Assembly: GCA_964629965.1 (NCBI GenBank)
Contig: CAZVRZ010000123.1
Location: 1 to 15,906 of the forward strand
DNA: 15,906 nt
Origin: CAZVRZ01 sp964629965
Lineage (GTDB): Bacteria > Chloroflexota > Anaerolineae > Anaerolineales > UBA4823
Reading direction: 5' to 3'
Shown: piece by piece, positions 1 to 8,600 of the stretch
Position numbering within the stretch: the stretch's first letter is position 1
Layout of the letters: the number at the start of each line of letters is the position of its first letter
Translations under genes and position numbers: made by a program
The notes under the pieces: generated by a model
What the model was told of the DNA's origin: nothing
Database searches by the model: none
What the model saw: only the letters and a program-made list of their open reading frames with translations

Positions 1-10
1 TATCCCCAAA

Positions 11-49
11 CATGACACCTCCCGAACATTAAATTCGGGAGGTGTCATG
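11..49. terminator. Strong hairpin terminator after the exporter operon
   Basis: A perfect 16-bp inverted repeat (11-26 and 34-49, arm beginning CATGACACCTCCC) encloses a 7-nt loop. It starts 19 nt beyond the stop codon of the permease gene. On the minus strand it is followed by only TTT then GGGG. On the plus strand it is followed by TTTTT (50-54). The flanking AAA/TTT can extend the stem to 19 bp. The form suggests a bidirectional intrinsic terminator that ends the minus-strand operon and possibly a convergent plus-strand gene beyond the left edge, which cannot be seen. Confidence 0.85.
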
Positions 50-67
50 TTTTTGATGAAATCCTTC

Positions 68-2623
68 CTATTCGTAGCGCAGCGCTTGAACCACGTCCAT
101 GCGCGCTGCCTGCCGGGCAGGCAGGATGGCAGCCAATGCGCCGAAAAGCAACCCAACCGCAATGGCGATAACTACTCCCCAGGCAGGGAAGATATACTCC
201 ATTGGGAATCCAAAGGTGCTAAAGGCCCCCACCAACATATAACCCAGATATAGACCGGAAAGCAGCCCGAAGGCAACCCCAATGGCAGCCAGGATGAGCG
301 CCTCAGCCAGCACCACGCTGCGCACCTGGCGGCGAGTTGCTCCCACCGCGCGCAGCATGCCGATCTCACGGGTGCGCTCAATCACGCCGATGGCCAGGGT
401 ATTGATCATGGCAATCAGAGATGGGATGGACAAGAAAACGATCATCGCATACATGCCAATGAAGGCTGTATCGAACAGCCCGCGGTTTTGCTCCAGGTAT
501 TCTGCTCCGGAGATGACCTTGAACTGAGGATATGGTTTCAGGATGCTTCTAAAACCGGCTTCCACTGACTCTCCATCGGCGCCGGGTTTGATGTTGATCT
601 GGTAAAAGATATCCTCTGCTCGATCGAAATCCATGGCGATATTGGCCTGCGAGATGTAGCCCGTATTTGTCTTCGCATTCAAGAAATCGGTGGCAATGCC
701 CACGATCTTGTACGTCTGCGTGCCCGTGGGAGTTAACACAGCAATCTCATCGCCAAGTTTCACCCCGGTGGACTTGGCCAAGATTCCATTGATGATCATC
801 GCCCGGCCATTTTCCATTTCTCGGAAGGCCTGTTCTTCATCACCTTCAGAAAAGGTCAGGCCGCTGGTCTGCATATAAGCCTGTGGTTCGATACCCAACA
901 GACCCACCGAAACATTGTTGATCTGGGATCCGGTGAACCGCAGGCTGCTGACAACCTCCACGCCCTCAACCGCCCTCAGTTCGCTGGTCAGTGTAGAGCC
1001 GGCGCCGATATTTGATCCCCACAGGCTAACGGTAGGCGGCATGATCAAATAATCGCTGCCCAGGCTTTTTTCCAATATCTTAATAAACCCCAATGAAACA
1101 CTTGACAAAACACTGGCGGCCATCAGCAAGATCGCCAGGGCAATCATCGTGGTCGATGCCGTGATCGCGGCGCGCGATGGCTGGCGGGAGAGATTGCCTT
1201 CGGCAAGCGAGGCTGCGCCGTCGCGTGCGAAGAATACCGCCAGCGGGCCGCCAAACAGCCGGGCAATTGGAGTGACCAACGCAGCCGCCACCAGGCCTAG
1301 ACCAATGACAAATACGAAAGCGCCCAGGCCGATCAACCCCACGTTATTGGTCAGTAACGCCGCCACTGCCAGGCCGATCAAGACCACACCGGCCCAAAAC
1401 CCGGGGCCTGCCATGCGCTTGAACGACACCTCCCCCAGCGAAGGGCGTAAAGCTTCCAGAGGGGTTACCCGGCTGGCTGCGCGCGCCGGCAGCCAACCAG
1501 AGATCAAAGTAACGCCTATGCCGATTGCAACTGAAAGAATAACCAGCCATGGCGTAACTGCTGGCGTGCCCAGGGATAAGTTCATGTACTGGCGGCCAAT
1601 GGGCTCCACGACTTTCAACATCACCCAGGCAAAAACATAGCCCAGGAACAAACCGGCCACTGCCCCGATCACCCCTTGGATCACACCTTCTACCAGGATG
1701 AGCCCGCTGATCATGCCCCGGCTGGCGCCCACGGCTCTTAGCATACCAATGTCGCGCCGCCGCTCTGCTACGATTGTGCGGAACGTGTTAAGGATGATAA
1801 AACCACCCATCAGCAGGCCAAGGCTGCCAAAGAAACTGAGGATTACCTGGGCATTCTTCACCATCGTAAATATTTCTGCCCCGGCTTGTAAGGCGCCGAT
1901 CGCGTAGTTCGGTCCTAAGGCAGCTTCGATGTTCTTCTGTATTTCCAGGCGGCGTTCTTCCTTCATGCTGTCGTAGTTAATATCGATCACATTGATCTTA
2001 CCAGGCATCTCAACGAGCTTTTGCACCTGATCCAATGTGACCAACACTTTTTCGTTGCCAGGCAGCAGGTTTTGTGGCAGCAAACCGACAATAGACAAAT
2101 TGGCCAGGCCGGTGGAGGTTGGCAGGCTGAGAACATCATTCAGTTTTACGCCGGTTTCATCTGCCAGCGATTCGCTGATCACGGCTGCGTTTTCATCTCC
2201 CGCCTGGAGAAAGCGCCCTTCCAGGATATTGTACGAGGCGGTGGTGCGCGCCTGATCAGGATCGATCCCCGTCAAGATGACAGCGCTGATACGATCTGGT
2301 GCGGCGGGATCGCTGTCGAAATAATCGGCCGGCAGATTGAGCACGCGCTCCAGCCTGCCGGAATAGGCGCTGAGGCCATCTATCGTGGCAATCTTTTCCA
2401 TGGTTTCTTCGGGAAAAGCCTGGCCGGTTTTATTGGTCACGGTAACGTCCACCTGCCCAGACAGCGCCATCGCGTTTGCTTGGAAGGCTCTCATAAAGGC
2501 CGGCAAGAGGGTGTTCATGCCAAAGATGATCAACACGCCAAAGGCGATTGCCATCGTGGTCAAAAAGGTGCGTAATTTGCGCCCGCTTAAATAGCGCAGC
2601 GCTAAAGTCCATTGGAGTTTCAT
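68..2623 (-). CDS. ABC transporter permease, double FtsX/MacB type, 10 TM
   Basis: This 851-aa integral membrane protein is a permease of the MacB/LolCE/FtsX (type VII ABC) superfamily. These proteins use cytoplasmic ATP hydrolysis to drive movements outside the membrane, often to extrude or extract envelope compounds. About ten hydrophobic helices are visible (near residues 22-44, 262-281, 312-334, 358-379, 408-425, 429-452, 488-512, 719-745, 772-800, 812-834). They form two repeats, each with a large extracytoplasmic domain (about 45-260 and 513-718) and an FtsX domain. The post-TM segment RDIGMLRAVGASR (290-302) recurs as REIGMLRAVGATR (752-764), so the chain is an internal duplication and may act as a complete pseudo-dimer. 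The gene begins 3 nt after the ATPase stop, with GGAG inside the end of that gene. No membrane-fusion (MacA-like) gene is adjacent, which fits a single-membrane envelope. The substrate is unknown. Confidence 0.93.
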   Translation of the reverse strand: MKLQWTLALRYLSGRKLRTFLTTMAIAFGVLIIFGMNTLLPAFMRAFQANAMALSGQVDVTVTNKTGQAFPEETMEKIATIDGLSAYSGRLERVLNLPADYFDSDPAAPDRISAVILTGIDPDQARTTASYNILEGRFLQAGDENAAVISESLADETGVKLNDVLSLPTSTGLANLSIVGLLPQNLLPGNEKVLVTLDQVQKLVEMPGKINVIDINYDSMKEERRLEIQKNIEAALGPNYAIGALQAGAEIFTMVKNAQVILSFFGSLGLLMGGFIILNTFRTIVAERRRDIGMLRAVGASRGMISGLILVEGVIQGVIGAVAGLFLGYVFAWVMLKVVEPIGRQYMNLSLGTPAVTPWLVILSVAIGIGVTLISGWLPARAASRVTPLEALRPSLGEVSFKRMAGPGFWAGVVLIGLAVAALLTNNVGLIGLGAFVFVIGLGLVAAALVTPIARLFGGPLAVFFARDGAASLAEGNLSRQPSRAAITASTTMIALAILLMAASVLSSVSLGFIKILEKSLGSDYLIMPPTVSLWGSNIGAGSTLTSELRAVEGVEVVSSLRFTGSQINNVSVGLLGIEPQAYMQTSGLTFSEGDEEQAFREMENGRAMIINGILAKSTGVKLGDEIAVLTPTGTQTYKIVGIATDFLNAKTNTGYISQANIAMDFDRAEDIFYQINIKPGADGESVEAGFRSILKPYPQFKVISGAEYLEQNRGLFDTAFIGMYAMIVFLSIPSLIAMINTLAIGVIERTREIGMLRAVGATRRQVRSVVLAEALILAAIGVAFGLLSGLYLGYMLVGAFSTFGFPMEYIFPAWGVVIAIAVGLLFGALAAILPARQAARMDVVQALRYE

Positions 2624-2626
2624 ATG

Positions 2627-3370
2627 CTAATCTCCAATCTGCTTCATCTTGTTAGCCACCAGGTCAATATTGTGGCCATTTTTGCGTTCCAAGACGGTTT
2701 CATCGACAATCTTGCCGTCTTTCAAAAAAATGATCCGGTCGGCATAAGCCGCGATGCGTGGATCGTGCGTAACCATGACGACCGTGCGTCCATACTGTTT
2801 GGAGACTTCGCGCAACAGCGCGGCGATCTCATCACCAGAACGGGTATCGAGATTACCGGTTGGTTCGTCGGCCAGGATGAGATTGGGCTCGGCCACCAGA
2901 GCGCGTGCAACTGCCACCCGCTGCTGCTGCCCGCCAGAAAGCTGGTCGGGACGGTTGTTCAACCTTTCGCTCAAACCAAAACGAGTGAGCCACTCGCTGG
3001 CTTTTTCTTTTGCCTGGGTTAGCTTGACGCCGTCCAATGTGATCGGGAGCGCAGCGTTTTCTACCGCCGTCAGCACAGGAATCAGGTTGTAGAACTGGAA
3101 GACAAATCCGATCTTCCGGCGGCGCAGTTCCGTTAGTGCATCGTCGCTCAATTCGCTCAGGTTATGCCCGGCAATTGTGACATAGCCTTCGGACGGCTTG
3201 TCTAACCCGCCGAGCAGGTGCAGCAGCGTAGATTTGCCGCATCCGCTGGGGCCCATCACCGCCACAAACTCGCCCTCCTGGATTGAAATATTCACATGAT
3301 CGAGCGCAGTTACAACGGTCGCGCCGGTTCCGTAAGTTTTCGTTAATTGTTCTGCTTGTAAGGTAGACAT
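2627..3370 (-). CDS. ABC transporter ATP-binding protein, LolD/MacB-type
   Basis: This 247-aa nucleotide-binding subunit should power the adjacent FtsX permease at the cytoplasmic face. All ABC ATPase motifs are intact: Walker A GPSGCGKST (40-48), Q-loop Gln92, signature LSGGQQQR (144-151), Walker B LILADEP (164-170) with catalytic Glu169, D-loop near 174-175, and switch His202. Length and the FQFYNLIPVLTAVEN segment match the MacB/LolD/FtsE-like group. It lies between padR (81-nt gap) and the permease (3-nt gap), all on one strand, so all three are probably co-transcribed. The ATG at 3370 has only a weak purine tract (AAGAG about 8 nt upstream). LolD in the strict lipoprotein-sorting sense is unlikely if the host is a monoderm. 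Confidence 0.95.
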   Translation of the reverse strand: MSTLQAEQLTKTYGTGATVVTALDHVNISIQEGEFVAVMGPSGCGKSTLLHLLGGLDKPSEGYVTIAGHNLSELSDDALTELRRRKIGFVFQFYNLIPVLTAVENAALPITLDGVKLTQAKEKASEWLTRFGLSERLNNRPDQLSGGQQQRVAVARALVAEPNLILADEPTGNLDTRSGDEIAALLREVSKQYGRTVVMVTHDPRIAAYADRIIFLKDGKIVDETVLERKNGHNIDLVANKMKQIGD

Positions 3371-3451
3371 TCTATTTTCTCTTAATCTTTCGAATAGGTT
3401 TTGTTAGTTGATTGCTGGCTCAGCCAGTGATACGTATATGGCGATGATGGA

Positions 3452-4084
3452 TCATTCACCTCGGTCAGGCGGTGGATATTCTGATCCGGTTTGCCCCTTA
3501 CGTGGACGGCCGCGAGGACGAATTTCCGGCTCGGGGCGGGGCTGCCGGCGTAGATCATCCAGGCGTGCTTCTACCAGGTCCAGCCAGCGTAGGTCGGCCT
3601 CCAGGTGCATAATGGCCTTGTCCAATAAAAACACCTGCGCCAGGTCTTGCCGGTTGGCAGCCTGGTCGCGTTGGACCGTGAATTCATGCAGCTCCTGATA
3701 CAGGCGGGAGCGTTGGCTTTGCAGTACGCGGCTCGGGCTGGCTTGCGGGTGCTCCGGGCTGATCGCCAGGCAGATCATCAACTTGATGAATAATTCGTCT
3801 CGCTGGTGCTGGCTGCTGATGCCCGAATTCAGCCATTCGATCAGGTCAGCCCTTCCCAAGGGAGTGATGGCATAGATGCGTTTTTCTGGACCGCCGCTCT
3901 GCTCGACACTTTCGCATTGCACAAAGCCGCCATCTTCGAGGCGAGATAGGGTGGAGTAAATCTGGGCCGGCTTGACATCCCAGATCTCTTCTCCGCCGAT
4001 CAACGACTCGAAAGCCGCTCGCAGTTCATATCCATGGCGAGGGTGTTGGGCTAAGAAACCAAGAATGGCATTGCGAACCGACAT
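3452..4084 (-). CDS. PadR-family transcriptional regulator with C-terminal AT-hook-like tail
   Basis: This 210-aa DNA-binding regulator probably represses its own operon and controls the exporter downstream. Residues 5-80 are a PadR winged helix: LGFLAQHPRHGYELR is the first helix pair, KPAQIYSTLSRLEDGGFV (38-55) the recognition helix, and EKRIYAITPLGR (67-78) the wing. Residues about 93-180 are a helical Vir_act_alpha_C-type dimerisation region rich in Arg, Leu and Gln. The last 30 residues are polar and proline-rich and contain RPRGRPRKG (189-197), which matches the classic AT-hook core (PRGRP flanked by basic residues); most PadR proteins lack such a tail. The ATG at 4084 has GGAG 10 nt upstream. 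PadR genes beside ABC exporters are a recurrent arrangement, and ligands are often toxic small molecules. The ligand here is unknown. Confidence 0.93.
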   Translation of the reverse strand: MSVRNAILGFLAQHPRHGYELRAAFESLIGGEEIWDVKPAQIYSTLSRLEDGGFVQCESVEQSGGPEKRIYAITPLGRADLIEWLNSGISSQHQRDELFIKLMICLAISPEHPQASPSRVLQSQRSRLYQELHEFTVQRDQAANRQDLAQVFLLDKAIMHLEADLRWLDLVEARLDDLRRQPRPEPEIRPRGRPRKGQTGSEYPPPDRGE

Positions 4085-4086
4085 AA

Positions 4087-4146
4087 AAAAACTACTCCAC
4101 GAGTTACTAGTTATTAAATTAACTATAAACCCGGTTAGTAGTTTTT
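4087..4146. promoter_or_regulatory. Candidate PadR operator region with nested repeats
   Basis: The padR promoter is packed with symmetric elements. AAAAACTACT (4087-4096) and AGTAGTTTTT (4137-4146) are 10-bp inverted arms 50 bp apart, close to five helical turns. TAGTTA (4108-4113) and TAACTA (4120-4125) form an 18-bp dyad around TTAAAT that overlaps the -10 box and the expected start. GTTACTAG (4103-4110) and GTTAGTAG (4134-4141) are direct copies 31 bp apart. The outer right arm lies in the spacer between -35 and -10, so the arms are more likely protein sites than an RNA hairpin. Autoregulation by PadR is inferred from family behaviour, not shown. Confidence 0.5.
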
Positions 4147-4151
4147 GTCAA
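4122..4151 (-). promoter_or_regulatory. Predicted sigma-70-type promoter of the padR-exporter operon
   Basis: On the minus strand a perfect -35 TTGACA (4151-4146) is followed after 18 bp by TATAGT (4127-4122), a five-of-six -10 match. Transcription would start near 4115, giving a leader of about 30 nt before padR. The -35 lies only 15 nt beyond the gltD stop and no terminator lies between, so read-through from gltBD is also possible. Confidence 0.72.
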
Positions 4152-4160
4152 GGGTAATAT
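4144..4160 (-). repeat. 17-bp element shared with the gltB promoter (copy 1)
   Basis: TTTGTCAAGGGTAATAT on the plus strand is identical to 10633-10649. Read on the minus strand it is ATATTACCC directly followed by the -35 TTGACA and AAA. This copy begins 7 nt past the gltD stop codon and carries the padR -35 box. Confidence 0.8.
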
Positions 4161-4166
4161 ATTTCG

Positions 4167-5660
4167 TTATCCGTGGATCCTGGTGCTGCCCATCAAATAA
4201 CGATCGACTTCACGCGCCACACCGCGCCCCTCATGGATCGCCCACACCACCAGGCTTTGTCCCCGGCGCATATCTCCTGCCGAAAAGATTCCTGGGATGT
4301 TGGTGACATAATGATCAAATTCGGCGCGCACGTTGCTCCGCTCATCTCGCTCAATACCCAACTGCTCCAGTAGAAAATCTTCTGGACCTAAGAAACCCAT
4401 TGCCAGTAGAACAAGCTGGGCCTGCCAGGTGACTTCTGTGCCAGGGATTTCACGTGGATAAGGCCGCCCGTTTTCTCCGTTTACCCACTCCACCTGGACC
4501 GTGTGAACTCCTTTGACATGCCCATTTTCATCGCCGATGAAGCGTTTGGTGAGCATGCCATAGCGGCGAGGGTCGCTGCCAAAGAGCGCGAGGGCCTCTT
4601 CCTGGCCATAATCTACCTTTAAAACTTTGGGCCATTCAGGCCAGGGGTTATCTGGCAGGCGTTTTTCTGGCGGGCATCCCATAATTTCGAGCTGCTGCAA
4701 GCTCCGGCAGCCGTGTCGAAGTGCGGTCGCCGCGCAATCGGTTCCAGTGTCCCCACCCCCAATGATGATCACATCGAGTCCGCGTGCCGAGATCACCTCG
4801 CTCTTTTCATCTTGCAAAGCATTGCCAAGCAGGTTGCGAGTATTGGCTTGTAAGAATTCCATCGCGAAATGAACGCCTTTCAGGTCGCGGCCTTCAACAG
4901 GTAAATTGCGCGGCTTGGTTGCCCCACCGCAAAGCACCGCTGCATCGAATTCTCTCAGCAGCGCCTCTGCCGGGTAATTTTTACCTACCTCGGTGCAGGT
5001 AACGAACCGGATGCCTTCGGCTGCCATGAGATCAACCCGTCGCTGCACAACTTGTTTATCCAGTTTCATATTAGGGATGCCATAGACAAGCAGCCCGCCA
5101 ATGCGATCGGCCCGCTCGAAGACCGTCACAGCATGTCCGGCGCGGTTCAGCAGATCGGCGCAGGCCAGGCCGGCGGGGCCGGAGCCCACCACAGCAACCT
5201 TCTTGCCAGTGCGCATACCGGGCGGCTCTGGGCATATCCAGCCTTCCTTATAAGCTTTCTCGATGATCGCCTTTTCGATGTTTTTGATGGTCACTGCCGG
5301 GTTGTCGATTCCCAAGGTGCAAGAGCCCTCGCATGGCGCCGGGCAAACTCTCCCGGTGAACTCGGGGAAATTGTTTGTCTTGAGCAGCCGCTTGAGTGCT
5401 TGTTCCCACAGACCGCGGTATACCAGATCGTTCCATTCGGGGATCAAATTATGAATGGGACAGCCAGAGACCATCCCACTCAACATTTTCCCTGTATGGC
5501 AGAAGGGGATGCCGCAATCCATGCAGCGGGCTCCTTGTTCTTGCAGTTTTTCATCCGGGAATGGCCGGTGAAACTCTTGCCAGTGTAGAATGCGATCCCT
5601 GGGATGTAAATCGGTGGGCAGCTCGCGTTGGTATTCCATGAAGCCTGTAGGTTTACTCAT
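4167..5660 (-). CDS. gltD: Glutamate synthase small (beta) subunit
   Basis: This 497-aa NADPH-oxidising subunit passes electrons through FAD and Fe-S clusters to GltB for reductive synthesis of glutamate. The N-terminal ferredoxin-like part holds two cysteine groups, C46-x2-C49-x4-C54 with C67, and C106-x3-C110-x3-C114, expected to bind [4Fe-4S] clusters. An FAD Rossmann motif GSGPAGLA is at 159-166 and a second, NADPH-type motif GGGDTGTD at 301-308. GDMRRGQSLVVWAIHEGR near the C-terminus is the conserved FAD-contacting segment. Length and order are typical of GltD. It starts 17 nt after gltB with GAGGAG spaced 6 nt from ATG, so the two are translated from one message. Related folds exist in dihydropyrimidine dehydrogenase and glutamate synthase-like oxidoreductases, but adjacency to gltB settles the call. 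Confidence 0.97.
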   Translation of the reverse strand: MSKPTGFMEYQRELPTDLHPRDRILHWQEFHRPFPDEKLQEQGARCMDCGIPFCHTGKMLSGMVSGCPIHNLIPEWNDLVYRGLWEQALKRLLKTNNFPEFTGRVCPAPCEGSCTLGIDNPAVTIKNIEKAIIEKAYKEGWICPEPPGMRTGKKVAVVGSGPAGLACADLLNRAGHAVTVFERADRIGGLLVYGIPNMKLDKQVVQRRVDLMAAEGIRFVTCTEVGKNYPAEALLREFDAAVLCGGATKPRNLPVEGRDLKGVHFAMEFLQANTRNLLGNALQDEKSEVISARGLDVIIIGGGDTGTDCAATALRHGCRSLQQLEIMGCPPEKRLPDNPWPEWPKVLKVDYGQEEALALFGSDPRRYGMLTKRFIGDENGHVKGVHTVQVEWVNGENGRPYPREIPGTEVTWQAQLVLLAMGFLGPEDFLLEQLGIERDERSNVRAEFDHYVTNIPGIFSAGDMRRGQSLVVWAIHEGRGVAREVDRYLMGSTRIHG

Positions 5661-5677
5661 TGTGAACTCCTCTTCCT

Positions 5678-8600
5678 TTAATTCCCGCTCACGCGCATCA
5701 CTTCGCTGCTATTGCGTTCAAATGCTGCCATCACTGCTTCTTCGCCGCTTAAGCCGGCGGCCTCCATGTCGTGAAAAGCCTGCAGCATACGCTTATAATC
5801 TTTCGGCATCACTCTGACAAAACGCTGGGTGATATGCTGCCAATCTGCCAGCACACGTTGAGCTAGCAAGCTTCCGGTTAGCTCAGCATGCTTTTGAATC
5901 ATTTCATTTATTTCATCGATTTCCCGGGAATCATCCAGTCGTTCCAATTCCACCATCTGAAGGTTGCACTTTTGTGCGAAATCATGGCGCCAATCGATCA
6001 CATATGCAATACCGCCCGACATCCCTGCGGCAAAATTGCGCCCGGTGCTGCCCAACACCACCACCCGTCCCCCCGTCATATACTCGCAGCCATGATCGCC
6101 AACCCCCTCCACAACTGCCTTGGCGCCGCTGTTGCGCACGCAGAAGCGCTCGCCAGACATTCCCCGAATGTAAGCTTCTCCGCTGGTTGCGCCATAGAAG
6201 GCCACATTGCCGATAATCACGTTTTCTTCGGAAGCAAAAGTAGCTTTCTCTGGTGGGTAGACGATGATCTTTCCACCGGACAAGCCTTTGCCGATGTAAT
6301 CGTTCGCATCACCCTCTAGCTCTAAAGTGATGCCGCGGGGTATGAAAGCGCCAAAACTTTGCCCGGCCGAACCATGAAAACGCATATGGATGGTATCGTC
6401 TGGCAGACCTTCGGCGCCATAACGCCGAGTCACCTGGCTGCCAACCTGCGTTCCGACCACCCGATGGATATTCCGGATAGGTAGATCGATATCCACTCGT
6501 TTCTTGTGCTCAAGAGCTGGTTGGCTCAACTTTAATAGCACCTGGCTGTCCAGCGTTTTTTCTAGCCCATGATTCTGCTGGATGGTACAACGTTGGCTTG
6601 GGATGGGTGGTTGGTAAAACAGCGTAGAGTCGCAACATTTTGCGTCTCTTTTCTCGTTCATTTCTTCCGGCGCGGGTGGTTGGTAAAACAGGGGAGTAAG
6701 ATCGACTTTTTGTGCTTTCCAATGATCCAATGCCAGGCGCGGCTCAAGCCGATCGGTTCGCCCGATCATCTCATCAATTGTGCGGAAACCGAGCTTTGCC
6801 ATCCACTCTCGCACCTCGCTGGCTATAAAGGTCATAAAGTTCACTACATGAGCAGGATCGCCCTTGAAATTAGCTCGCAGCTTTGGGTTTTGAGTGGCTA
6901 CGCCGGTCGGGCATGTATCCAGGTGGCATACCCGCATCATCACACATCCCAGAACGACCAAGGGAGCGGTGGCAAAACCGTATTCTTCCGCTCCAAGCAG
7001 AGCAGCGATCACCACATCGCGCCCAGTTTTTAGCTGCCCATCTGTCTCAACTACAATGCGGCTGCGTAGGTTATTCAACACCAGCGTTTGGTGGGTTTCG
7101 GCCAGGCCCAATTCCCATGGTAAGCCGGTGTGTTTGATCCCGGTCTGGGGCGAGGCTCCGGTGCCACCATCGTGCCCGCTGATCAATACCACATCCGCAT
7201 GTGCCTTGGCTACCCCCGCGGCCACCGTGCCAACCCCCACCTCGGAAACCAGCTTCACGTTGATGCGCGCTTGCGGGTTAGCATTCTTGAGATCATGGAT
7301 CAATTCGGCCAGGTCTTCGATAGAGTAAATATCGTGGTGAGGCGGCGGAGAAATGAGGCCCACGCCGGGCGTTGAGTGACGCACCTTGGCAACCCATGGA
7401 TACACTTTCCTGCCGGGCAACTGCCCGCCCTCGCCAGGCTTGGCTCCTTGCGCCATCTTGATCTGCAATTCTTCCGCATTCACCAGGTATTCGCTGGTAA
7501 CGCCAAAGCGGGCCGAAGCTATTTGTTTGATCTTACTGTTGCGCGAGTCGCCGTTCGGGCCTGGTATATAACGGGCCGGGTCTTCTCCTCCTTCGCCCGT
7601 GTTGCTTTTGGCGCCAATGCGATTCATGGCGATTGCTAACGCCTCATGGGCCTCCTGGCTGATCGAGCCGTAAGACATCGCCCCGGTTTTGAAACGCTTC
7701 ATGATTGCTTCGACCGGTTCAACTTCTTCCAGGGGAACAGGCTGCTCGGCAAGCTTGAGATCCAACAACCCACGCAAGGTGCAAAGCTGCCGGCTTTGAT
7801 CATCGATCAGGCGCGAGTAGCTGTGGAACTGTTGATAATCATTGTTGCGGCAAGCTTGCTGCAAACGGTAGACAGTTTCCGGATTGAAGAGATGGTGTTC
7901 GCCGTCTTTCCGCCACTGATATTGCCCGCCGACCTGCAGCGTGCGGCCATTGACCGGGCGATCTGGAAACGCCAAGGCATGGCGCATGGCAGTCTCGCGG
8001 GAGATTTCTTCAATACCTATCCCGCCAATGCGAGAAGGCGTTGAAGTGAAATACTCATCGATGAACTGTTGGTTAAGCCCGACCGCTTCAAAGATTTGAG
8101 AGCCGCAGTAGCTTTGGATGGTCGAAATACCCATCTTGGAGATTACTTTAACAATGCCTTTTACCAGCGCTTTGGTGTATCGATTGGCTGCCTCGAGATA
8201 TTCGACTCCCGTGAGCAAGCCCTGGTTGACCATATCTTCGATGGTAGCATACGCCAGGTAAGGATTGATTGCCACCGCACCATAACCAAGCAGCATCGCA
8301 AAGTGATGGACTTCCCTTGGCTCGCCCGATTCGATCACAAAACCGATCTGTGTCCGAGTACCCTTGCGGATCAGGTGATTGTGCAGCCCTGAGACGGCCA
8401 GCAGGGCGGGGATGGGGGCATGATCGTGGTCGATGCCGCGATCAGAAAGGATCAAGATGTTGGCCTCATCGTTTGCAATGATCTGGTCTGCCTTCTCAAA
8501 AAGCTCATCCAGGGCACGTTCCATCCCCGTGCCATCTTCGGCCGGGTTGAACAGGATCGGTAAGGTTATGGTGCGGAAGTACAGGCGATTGAGGTTGCGC

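Noticed and set aside
1149..1640. Plus-strand open frame of 163 codons opposite the permease
   Set aside because: The composition (Arg, Ala, Thr, Pro) is that of an antisense shadow, with no start signal or domain.
2021..2575. Plus-strand open frame of 184 codons opposite the permease gene
   Set aside because: It lies wholly antisense to a well-supported gene, has low-complexity composition and no ribosome-binding site or recognisable motif; it is a shadow of codon bias.
3415..3427. Palindrome CTGGCT-C-AGCCAG between padR and the ATPase gene, considered as a terminator
   Set aside because: The RNA stem would be only 5 bp and no T-tract follows on either strand; the three genes look co-transcribed.
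5052..5588. Plus-strand open frame of 178 codons opposite gltD
   Set aside because: It is antisense to conserved cysteine and FAD motif codons of gltD and shows no family features.
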